From assembly GCA_964633465.1 (NCBI GenBank), contig CAZWGB010000061.1, positions 1 through 7,094 on the forward strand: a stretch of 7,094 bases of DNA. The letters run 5' to 3'. This document shows positions 1-5,810 of the stretch, piece by piece. The DNA is from DTSX01 sp964633465. Its GTDB lineage: Bacteria > Pseudomonadota > Gammaproteobacteria > Steroidobacterales > UBA11654. Made by a program: the position numbers and the translations under genes. Numbering within the stretch: position 1 is the stretch's first letter; the number at the start of each line of letters is the position of its first letter. A model generated the notes under the pieces. The model was not told where the DNA came from and searched no databases. It saw only the letters and a program-made list of their open reading frames with translations.

Positions 1-65
1 AACCAATTGACAACGTGTTCAGTTCTGGCGCGGATGCCATTAACATTCCAGCTTGCTATTTTCAT
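1..65 (-). CDS. xthA: Exodeoxyribonuclease III (XthA), N-terminal fragment
   Basis: Reading the minus strand from the ATG at 65-63 gives MKIASWNVNGIRARTEHVVNW before the window ends. This is the characteristic first beta-strand of the ExoIII/AP-endonuclease family (E. coli begins MKFVSFNINGLRAR). The Asn at residue 7 coincides with the conserved active-site Asn7 of the family. Known family role: cytoplasmic 3'-5' exonuclease and class II AP endonuclease in base-excision repair. Only 21 codons are present, so the rest of the catalytic residues (the metal-binding Glu and the Asp/His pair) cannot be checked. A weak GAGG lies 13 nt upstream of the ATG on this strand. The gene is divergent from gor across a 40-bp spacer, so the two promoters must overlap or be very close. 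Related family members of the exonuclease-endonuclease-phosphatase fold are the only realistic alternative. Confidence 0.85.
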   Translation of the reverse strand, partial: MKIASWNVNGIRARTEHVVNW

Positions 66-105
66 GTTGTTATTTTGACCTCAAGGTATACATTATTGAA
101 ATAAT
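66..105. promoter_or_regulatory. Divergent xthA/gor spacer with inverted repeats
   Basis: This 40-bp spacer must carry the start signals for both divergent genes. A TTGACC box (75-80) faces gor, but no good -10 sits 16-18 bp downstream. The AT-rich TATACATTAT (87-96) is the other candidate core. Two perfect inverted repeats are visible: ACCT-CA-AGGT (78-87), and ATTATT-GA-AATAAT (92-105), which ends one base before the gor ATG. There is no Shine-Dalgarno in usual position for gor. The promoter assignment is uncertain; the symmetry is directly visible. Confidence 0.35.
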
Positions 106-1458
106 ATGAAAACTGAAAGCAAAAAAGAATACGACTTAATTGTCATAGGTGCAGGCAGTGGCGGGCTTGCTGCCGCACAAAGGGCAGCAGAACATAAACA
201 GCGAGTAGCCATTATTGAGATGGACCAATTGGGCGGCACCTGTGTCAACAGAGGGTGCATCCCTAAGAAAATCTATTGGTATGCCGCAGAGTTTGCTTAT
301 GATCTCAAGCACAGTGAAACTTTGGGGTTTGAGATCAATGACATCCAGCATAATTGGCAAACCTTACAACAAGCCTCCAGGCAATACATTGAGAAACTCA
401 ATAACATGTATCGCAGAAACTTGAGCCAAAAAAATATAGAAATAATCACTGGCCAAGCCTCTTTCCAGAACGCAAAAGAAATAAGTGTTGGAGGCGAAGC
501 GCTGACAGCCAAACAGATTATTGTTGCCTGTGGCGCAACGCCTGTTGTTCCAGATATTCCTGGTGCCGAGCTTGGAATTACCTCAGATGATTTTTTTGAA
601 TTAAACAACCTGCCTAAGAAAACCATTATCGTTGGCAGTGGGTACATTGCCGTTGAGCTTGCTGGCATACTCAACTCTTTAGGTTCAGACGTCAAGCTGC
701 TGGCAAGAAAGAACAGTATTCTGAGAAAGTTTGATCAATCAATACAAACAGCCGTGATCGATTACTTGGTTGAATCAGGCATTGAGGTTAACTTCAACAC
801 CAATGTTCTTTCGGTTAACGAGCATAACAATCAGCTTCGTGTTCAAACAGACAATAAGGAGTATGCTTTAGTCGATGCCTTATTGTGGGCTGTAGGGAGA
901 AAGCCATTGGTTTCAGGCTTGGGGCTTGAGAGAACAAAAATCAAAAAAAATAAAAATAATTTTATTCAGGTTGATCAATACCAAACAACAAATGAGCCAA
1001 ACATCCATGCAATTGGAGATGCTGTAGGAAACCACGAGCTAACACCGGTCGCAATTGCTGCAGGTAGAATATTGTCGGATAGGCTTTTTGGCGACAAAGA
1101 AGGATGGCTTGAATACAAAAATATTCCAACGGTTATATTTGCTCACCCTCCAGTTGGAACTGTGGGCATGAGCGAAAAAGAAGCGAGAGCTGCCTATGGG
1201 AAAAAAATCAAAGCATACGAAGCGAATTTTGTTTCTTTAAGGCACTCATTGAGCGGTATTTCCAGCGAGGCTTTGGTAAAACTTGTATGTTTTGGACAAG
1301 AGGAAACAGTTATTGGGTGCCATGTTGTTGGCCAAGGAGCAGACGAGTTACTACAAGGTTTTGCAGTAGCCATTAACATGGGAGCCCAGAAAAAAGATTT
1401 TGATAACACTGTTGCCATTCACCCTACTTTGGCAGAAGAATTAGTGACTTTGCGTTGA
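106..1458 (+). CDS. gor: Glutathione reductase (NADPH)
   Basis: Cytoplasmic flavoenzyme that reduces glutathione disulfide with NADPH. It is 450 residues, the same length as E. coli Gor. In order: the FAD-binding GAGSGG (15-20) with Glu38 at the end of the second strand; the redox disulfide in GGTCVNRGCIPKK, Cys46 and Cys51; the NADPH-binding GSGYIAVELAG; a second FAD segment AIGDAVGNHELTP; and the C-terminal dimer-interface motif HPTLAEE with His439 and Glu444, the same numbers as E. coli. Arg201 and Arg207 (ARKNSILR) match the E. coli pair 198/204 that binds the 2'-phosphate of NADPH. This argues for glutathione reductase rather than NAD-dependent lipoamide dehydrogenase. The ATG at 106 places the first glycine motif at the usual distance. 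No clear Shine-Dalgarno precedes it. It probably stands as its own unit, divergent from xthA; an 83-bp gap follows with no intrinsic terminator. Trypanothione reductase is unlikely in this setting. Confidence 0.96.
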   Translation: MKTESKKEYDLIVIGAGSGGLAAAQRAAEHKQRVAIIEMDQLGGTCVNRGCIPKKIYWYAAEFAYDLKHSETLGFEINDIQHNWQTLQQASRQYIEKLNNMYRRNLSQKNIEIITGQASFQNAKEISVGGEALTAKQIIVACGATPVVPDIPGAELGITSDDFFELNNLPKKTIIVGSGYIAVELAGILNSLGSDVKLLARKNSILRKFDQSIQTAVIDYLVESGIEVNFNTNVLSVNEHNNQLRVQTDNKEYALVDALLWAVGRKPLVSGLGLERTKIKKNKNNFIQVDQYQTTNEPNIHAIGDAVGNHELTPVAIAAGRILSDRLFGDKEGWLEYKNIPTVIFAHPPVGTVGMSEKEARAAYGKKIKAYEANFVSLRHSLSGISSEALVKLVCFGQEETVIGCHVVGQGADELLQGFAVAINMGAQKKDFDNTVAIHPTLAEELVTLR

Positions 1459-1541
1459 TTAACTAGAATGCTTGGGGCATTTGCAGGATAAATGTAGTTG
1501 GTATATCTTAGGCTATTAAATAATTTTTTGAAGGCTGGGTT

Positions 1542-1829
1542 ATGAGAAAGGCTATCTTAATAACGATCCTATTTTGTTCGACTCCTTTTGTGTCTGCTTC
1601 TGATCACGATCTATTGGATGAAAAAGCCTGTAAGGAAACCAAAGAAGGTATTGGGTATTTTTTAGGCGTTGCTGATTATCTTTTTAAAGAGAATGAAAAA
1701 AACAATAAAACAATGCAAACTGAAGAAGAAAGAAAAGCAAATGAAAAAGAACTTCTTGGTGGTGCAATTGCCTTTTCTCAGCTTGCTGCGAATTACTCAA
1801 CTGTCTACGAAGTGTGGTGTAAAGACTAA
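1542..1829 (+). CDS. Small secreted protein, two cysteines, unknown function
   Basis: I do not recognise this 95-residue protein. It begins with a clear Sec signal peptide: Arg2-Lys3, a hydrophobic core (residues 4-12) and a VSA|SD signal-peptidase I site, with predicted cleavage after Ala19. The mature part of about 76 residues is highly charged and looks helical. It runs ACKETKEGIGYFLGVADYLF, then a Lys/Glu/Asn-rich stretch (49-70), then a small-residue-rich segment LLGGAIAFSQLAANYSTVYEVWC. Only two cysteines remain after cleavage, Cys30 and Cys93 near the two ends, so a disulfide closing a helical hairpin is plausible (inference). Cys12 lies in the signal core but not in a lipobox, so it is probably soluble periplasmic. 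The start is supported by AAGG at 1531-1534, 7 nt before the ATG. No convincing promoter is visible; TATCTT at 1504-1509 is a weak -10 candidate. The gene ends 5 bp from the convergent aroE stop. Confidence 0.75.
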   Translation: MRKAILITILFCSTPFVSASDHDLLDEKACKETKEGIGYFLGVADYLFKENEKNNKTMQTEEERKANEKELLGGAIAFSQLAANYSTVYEVWCKD

Positions 1830-1834
1830 CGGTT

Positions 1835-2650
1835 TTAATTTTCCAGTTCTGCTTGGAGCTTCTGAATAATTTCTTGTGTTTTGGGGCGCACACCCCTCCA
1901 TATATAAAAAGACTCAGCAGCTTGTTCAACCAACATACCCCAACCTTGAAGGCTTTTTGCTGAATTATTTTGTTTTGTCCAGTGCTGGAAAGGCGTTTCT
2001 CCATAAGCATAAGCCAAATCGTAACAAACAGACCCAGGAATTATAGTGTCAGGCATGTCTGGGATTTCACCACTTAAGCTTGCTGATGTTGCATTGATGA
2101 TCAAGTCAAAGCTTCCAGATAATTGTTCTGAAGTTTGGCATATGATTTCCCCATAAGGCAAAAATTCTTCTTGCAATAACTCTGCTTTTGCCATTGTTCT
2201 GTTGCATAAAACAACGGACCCAACCAAAGAAGTAAACAGCATTGGCAGAATACCTCTTGTTGCGCCTCCAGCGCCAAGGATCAAAGTCCTGGAATTATCC
2301 AAAGAGATTTCGTTGTTTTTTAGGTCTTTTATTAATCCTGCACCATCTGTGCTTTCCCCATGTATTCTTCCATCTTCCGAGAAGGTCAAGGTATTGACTG
2401 ATCCGCATGTTTGAGCGTTGTTGCTTAATGAATCAGCAAGCTGAAAGGCTTGTTCTTTAAATGGAACTGTAATATTTAACCCTTTACCACCCTCGGTGAA
2501 AAAACGTTCGATAGCATCGACAAAATTTTCATCTGTAGCTGAAATTCTTTGGTAATAAATATCATGGCCAACTTGTTGGCCAAACAATAAATGGATTTTA
2601 GGAGATTTACTGTGATTTATCGGGTTCCCAACAACGCCATAGACATCCAT
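1835..2650 (-). CDS. aroE: Shikimate dehydrogenase (NADP)
   Basis: Reduces 3-dehydroshikimate to shikimate with NADPH in chorismate and aromatic amino acid synthesis. It has 271 residues against 272 for E. coli. The N-terminal substrate domain has GNPINHSKSP with Ser14 and Ser16. It also has NITVPFK with the catalytic Lys65, Asn86 in the VNT motif, and Asp102 in STDGAG; these are the E. coli numbers. The nucleotide domain shows GAGGATRG (126-133) and NRT (150-152) followed by Lys155, where E. coli has NRT and Arg154 gripping the NADP phosphate. INATS (185-189) and GMLVEQAA with Gln243 complete the set. The base before Thr-Asp-Gly is Ser100 rather than the usual Asn, a small deviation. GAGG at 2660-2657, 6 nt before the ATG, fixes the start. 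It is the last gene of the smg-topA-tsaC-aroE block but has its own strong-looking promoter in the 57-bp gap after tsaC. The quinate-using YdiB paralog is less likely given the NRT motif. Confidence 0.95.
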   Translation of the reverse strand: MDVYGVVGNPINHSKSPKIHLLFGQQVGHDIYYQRISATDENFVDAIERFFTEGGKGLNITVPFKEQAFQLADSLSNNAQTCGSVNTLTFSEDGRIHGESTDGAGLIKDLKNNEISLDNSRTLILGAGGATRGILPMLFTSLVGSVVLCNRTMAKAELLQEEFLPYGEIICQTSEQLSGSFDLIINATSASLSGEIPDMPDTIIPGSVCYDLAYAYGETPFQHWTKQNNSAKSLQGWGMLVEQAAESFYIWRGVRPKTQEIIQKLQAELEN

Positions 2651-2677
2651 TTGTTACCTCTTAAAAAGGTTATTTTG

Positions 2678-2707
2678 ATTATAACGGTTATCTGATAAGG
2701 CTGACAA
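2678..2707 (-). promoter_or_regulatory. Sigma-70-type promoter for aroE
   Basis: On the minus strand TTGTCA (2707-2702, five of six bases of the consensus -35) is followed after 18 bp by a perfect TATAAT (2683-2678). Transcription would start near 2671, giving a leader of about 20 nt that contains the GAGG ribosome site. The -35 lies immediately downstream of the tsaC stop. Two overlapping 11-bp inverted repeats fill the spacer and the edge of the -10: ATAAC-G-GTTAT (2681-2691) and TTATC-T-GATAA (2688-2698), as read on the plus strand. They could bind a regulator, but none is identified. Confidence 0.7.
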
Positions 2708-3247
2708 TTATGGCCTAATAGTTTTTCCTGAAGATAAATCAATAATAGTTGAGGGATTGTTAAAAGGACCCGTTGGTCTAAAGACTATGTAGTCCAACTG
2801 AGAACCCATTATTTTTTCTACTTCATCAGCTGATCTACAAGGTTTTTCACCGTGCAAATTAGCGCTTGTTGAGACAATAGGAAGCCCCATCATGCCACAG
2901 ATATTTGTGATAAACGGATCATTGCTCAATCTAATTGCCAAAGTATTTTTAACTGCAAGCCATTGAGGCGCAGAATCGCTTGCAGGAACAACATAGGTTG
3001 TGGGTCTTGGTGTGGGAGTGGAAAAAAGTTTAAGCTGTTTGTTGTTCATATTCACCCAACCAGAAACAATCTCAATATTTGGGGCGAGCAAGACTAAGCC
3101 CATTTCCAATGTTCTTTTTTTGATTTCTAGAATCTTCTTAATGGCTTGCTCATTGCTTGGGTCACAACCAAGCCCAAAAACTGATTCTGTTGGGTAGGCT
3201 ATTACGCCCCCATTGACTAATATTTGATGTATTTTTTTAATTTCCAA
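2708..3247 (-). CDS. tsaC: Threonylcarbamoyl-AMP synthase (TsaC/YrdC)
   Basis: Makes threonylcarbamoyl-AMP from threonine, bicarbonate and ATP for the t6A37 modification of ANN-decoding tRNAs. It has 179 residues, one YrdC domain without the Sua5 extension; E. coli TsaC has 190. It carries VIAYPTESVFGLGCDP (15-30), the KxR pair Lys43/Arg45, and VSTSANLHG (125-133) with the S-x-N pair Ser128/Asn130, the family's KxR...SxN signature. It ends with NPSTIIDL. Deviations: the usual WPGPxT segment reads TPRPTT (79-84), and the Lys of RPxxKG is Met49 (RTLEMG). The start is TTG at 3247, chosen because no ATG or GTG lies between the topA stop and the YPTE motif. No Shine-Dalgarno precedes it. It lies 24 nt after topA and in the same frame, so it is probably translated by ribosomes terminating on topA (inference). 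Confidence 0.9.
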   Translation of the reverse strand: MEIKKIHQILVNGGVIAYPTESVFGLGCDPSNEQAIKKILEIKKRTLEMGLVLLAPNIEIVSGWVNMNNKQLKLFSTPTPRPTTYVVPASDSAPQWLAVKNTLAIRLSNDPFITNICGMMGLPIVSTSANLHGEKPCRSADEVEKIMGSQLDYIVFRPTGPFNNPSTIIDLSSGKTIRP

Positions 3248-3271
3248 AGAGAATTGATTTAGAGATATTTG

Positions 3272-5746
3272 TTACTTGTTCTTATTTTTTCTTTTTTTTT
3301 CTTTCTTTTTTTTCTGTTTTTCAGTCAAAAGAGCAACACACTCTTCTTCTGTTAGGCTTTCCGGCTTCATGCCCTTAGGTACTGAAACATTTATTTTGCC
3401 ATTGGTTATATAAGGACCCCATCGTCCTTCTTTAATTTTAACTTTAGAGTTCTTAAATTCATTAATATTTGAACTTCCTTTTTTGCTTGAAATACTTACA
3501 AGCGCTTCACTTAGATCAACAGTAAAAGGATCGCTACCCTTTCTGAGTGAATAATTTTGTGAACCTTTTTTTAGGTAAGGCCCATATGGACCCATAGTGG
3601 CAAGAATTGTTTCACCTGTTTCTGGGTCTTGACCTACTTCCCTTGGTAAGCTCAGGTACTGTAAGGCTCTTTCAAAACCTACATCTTCAATGTTTTCTCC
3701 TTTTATGAGGCTTACATATTTTGGTTTTTTGCCATCGTCTCCACTGCCAAGCTGCACCACTGGCCCGTAGCGGGTCTCTCTAACAATTATAGGTTCCAAT
3801 GTATCTGGGTGTGTGCCGAGAATATTGTCAGCTGTCTTAAATAGGCCTAAAGCTTCTTCCAATGTAATTGTATACAGTTTTTGCCCTTCTTTAAGAGTCC
3901 CCCACTCAGGGTTATCGCCGGCATCAATATCCCCTCGTTGAACTGCAGGCCCGTTTTTCGTCATCCTTGCAAAAACTGGTTTGTTTGTTTCTGGATCTGT
4001 TCCAAGCAACCTCAAAGGATTCACATCTTTCCTTGTTATTTTTTCGCCTGTTGTTTTTACTTCTTCCTCCAGAGGAGACCAAAACAGATCCAAGATTTCC
4101 TTTTTGCTTTTAGATCCATTGGAGATGGCATCTAAATCATCTTCCATTTTGGAAGTAAATTCATCATTGATGTAATTAGTGAAGCTTGAGTTCAAGAAGT
4201 TACTCACCAGTCTGCCCATGTCAGAAGGCTCATATCGTTTTTGTTTGGAAACTATATATTCTCTTTCTACCAACCTAGACAGAATGCCAGCGTAAGTCGA
4301 AGGCCTGCCAATCCCTTTCTCCTCTAGGGTTTTTATCATGCTCGCATCATTATATCTAGGCGGAGGATCGGTAAAATGTTGTTCTTTGGTTAAGCTTAGA
4401 AAATCAACAACATCCCCTTCTTTTATATTGGGCGGTTTGTTGTTACGCGCCTCTTCTTTTGTTGCTAAGAGATAACCAGGAAACAATAGTTCCTGGTCAG
4501 AAAAGCTAAATAAAGCTAATTCGGGCTCATTATTGGGAACAAACTCGATGGTGGTTCGTTCAAAAACAGCGTCTTTCATTTGAGAAGCTATGGTTCTCTC
4601 CCAAATCAGACTATAGATTTTATGTTCATTGTCGTTTAGTTTTGTTTTTAAGCTGTCGGGCAGTATATTTATATCAGTCGGCGTTATTGCGCCGTGTGCT
4701 TCTTGTATGTTTATTGCCTTTTTTTTGTTTTTAAACTTTCTTCTTTCAAGAAACTCTTCCCCATAAAGAGCGACAATTTTCTCCTGAATTAGTGGTAATT
4801 TGGCAGCATCAATTTCAATGGAATCAGTCCTTATATATGTAATCAAACCATCTCCACCATCTTTTCCTGCAAAAAGTGATTGAGCACACCTCATAGTTTC
4901 CTTAGGAGCAAAGCCAAATTTTGCTGACGCTTGTTGTAAAAGGACTGATGTTCTGAACGGAGATTTTGGTTTGCGTTTTATTTGTTTGCATAAAATGGAA
5001 GCAGCCTTCATTCCATTCTTGCATCCAGTTTCTAGTTTTGAAGCAACATTTTGAACAAGGGCTTTGGACTCAAAAGTGAATTTTTTTACTGCCTCATTTT
5101 CATAGGCTACAAGTTTTGTTTCAATGGTTTTTTCTTTTTCTAAAAGAGCCCCGAGTGTCCAATATTCCTGGGGTATAAATGCTTCGATTTCTTTTTCTCT
5201 TTCAACAATCATCCTCAACGCAGGGCTTTGCACTCGTCCTGCAGAGTGGTTATTGCTTGGGAAAAGGCGCCACAAGAGAGGTGAGAGCGAGAATCCAAAA
5301 TGCCGATCCAAAGCTCTCCTTGTTTCTTGTGATTTAACCAAATCCATTGCTATGTCTCTGGGCTTAACAATTGCTTCATTAACTGCTTCTTTGCTTATTT
5401 CATAGAACACAGCTCTTTTGATTTCTTTTCCTTTAATTTTTTTAGCATGTTTGGTTCTAAGAAGGTCAGAAACATGCCAAGCTATTGCTTCTCCTTCTCT
5501 GTCCGGGTCCGTTGCTAGTATGATCTCATCTGTGTCTTTCAGTGCCCCAGTTATTTTTTTAATCGCTTCCTCTTTTCCAGGAATGGTGATATAGGTCATT
5601 GCATAATCATTTGCAGGGTCAATAGCATCTTTTTTTGGTAATTCCCTTATATGACCAATAGTAGCCAAGACTTTATAATCAACACCAAGGTATTTTTCTA
5701 TAGTCCTAGCTTTTGCAGGTGATTCAACAATAACAAGTTTTTTCAT
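3272..5746 (-). CDS. topA: DNA topoisomerase I, type IA, with C-terminal repeats
   Basis: Relaxes negative supercoils by single-strand passage. It has 824 residues. The N-terminal Toprim domain has Glu8 (VESPAKA), His32 (GHIRELP) and TDPDREGE with Asp80, Asp82 and Glu84. Then come ETRRALDR, SAGRVQSPALR, the catalytic Tyr304 in LITYIRTDS (with Arg306), and EEKGIGRPSTYAGI. The nearly invariant AHEAIRPT motif is AHGAITPT here, keeping His351 but losing Glu and Arg. No four-Cys zinc ribbons follow. Instead there are repeats with a G-x-DP-x-T and GP core starting near residues 582, 644 and 705, and a last GRWGPY near 776. These are the Toprim_C_rpt type seen in alphaproteobacterial and actinobacterial enzymes. 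A Lys-rich tail (809-824) ends the protein. It lies between smg and tsaC, the place where E. coli keeps the topA-like zinc-finger gene yrdD. A 64-bp spacer with a GC-rich hairpin precedes it, and its start overlaps the stop of a five-codon mini-ORF. Confidence 0.95.
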   Translation of the reverse strand: MKKLVIVESPAKARTIEKYLGVDYKVLATIGHIRELPKKDAIDPANDYAMTYITIPGKEEAIKKITGALKDTDEIILATDPDREGEAIAWHVSDLLRTKHAKKIKGKEIKRAVFYEISKEAVNEAIVKPRDIAMDLVKSQETRRALDRHFGFSLSPLLWRLFPSNNHSAGRVQSPALRMIVEREKEIEAFIPQEYWTLGALLEKEKTIETKLVAYENEAVKKFTFESKALVQNVASKLETGCKNGMKAASILCKQIKRKPKSPFRTSVLLQQASAKFGFAPKETMRCAQSLFAGKDGGDGLITYIRTDSIEIDAAKLPLIQEKIVALYGEEFLERRKFKNKKKAINIQEAHGAITPTDINILPDSLKTKLNDNEHKIYSLIWERTIASQMKDAVFERTTIEFVPNNEPELALFSFSDQELLFPGYLLATKEEARNNKPPNIKEGDVVDFLSLTKEQHFTDPPPRYNDASMIKTLEEKGIGRPSTYAGILSRLVEREYIVSKQKRYEPSDMGRLVSNFLNSSFTNYINDEFTSKMEDDLDAISNGSKSKKEILDLFWSPLEEEVKTTGEKITRKDVNPLRLLGTDPETNKPVFARMTKNGPAVQRGDIDAGDNPEWGTLKEGQKLYTITLEEALGLFKTADNILGTHPDTLEPIIVRETRYGPVVQLGSGDDGKKPKYVSLIKGENIEDVGFERALQYLSLPREVGQDPETGETILATMGPYGPYLKKGSQNYSLRKGSDPFTVDLSEALVSISSKKGSSNINEFKNSKVKIKEGRWGPYITNGKINVSVPKGMKPESLTEEECVALLTEKQKKKKEKKRKNKNK
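3285..3321 (-). repeat. Homopolymer A tracts encoding the TopA lysine tail
   Basis: On the coding (minus) strand this stretch has A runs of 9 (3300-3292), 8 (3313-3306) and 6 (3290-3285) broken by single G or C bases. It encodes the Lys-rich end of TopA. Runs of this length are prone to polymerase slippage. Reading through one added or one lost A in the 9-run leads to a stop within about ten codons in either frame, so slippage would only trim or slightly change the tail. Confidence 0.6.
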
Positions 5747-5766
5747 TGTTTCTTATCCATAAATGA

Positions 5767-5785
5767 AGCCGCGACAGGCGCGGCT
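5767..5785 (-). promoter_or_regulatory. GC-rich hairpin in the smg-topA spacer
   Basis: AGCCGCG and CGCGGCT form a perfect 7-bp stem around a 5-base loop, six of the seven pairs being GC. It stands out in an AT-rich spacer. In the direction of transcription its 3' arm is followed by TTCATTTAT, a broken U-rich stretch. A TTTTT run lies before the 5' arm rather than after the stem. It is therefore not a canonical terminator for either strand. It could act as a partial terminator, or as a leader structure or RNase barrier controlling topA expression relative to smg. Confidence 0.55.
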
Positions 5786-5810
5786 AAAAAGAACAAAACA
5801 TATAATGATT

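Noticed and set aside
1467..1481. Hairpin AATGC-TTGGG-GCATT after gor as a terminator.
   Set aside because: The stem is only five pairs with a wobble extension and no U tract follows, so it does not support an intrinsic terminator.
1481..1509. TTGCAG-N17-TATCTT as the promoter of the small secreted gene.
   Set aside because: The -35 matches only three consensus bases and the -10 only four, too weak to report as a feature.
1542..1577. The small secreted protein as a lipoprotein through Cys12.
   Set aside because: The residues before Cys12 (ILF) do not form a lipobox, and a good signal-peptidase I site (VSA) lies at residue 19.
3272..3300. A programmed frameshift at the A9 run joining TopA to TsaC.
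   Set aside because: Both shifted frames meet stops before the tsaC start; only the unshifted frame reaches tsaC, and only past the TAA.
3881..4175. Open frames on the plus strand opposite topA, and similar ones opposite gor and aroE.
   Set aside because: They lack ribosome sites and family resemblance and lie antisense to well-supported genes; they are shadows of coding sequence.
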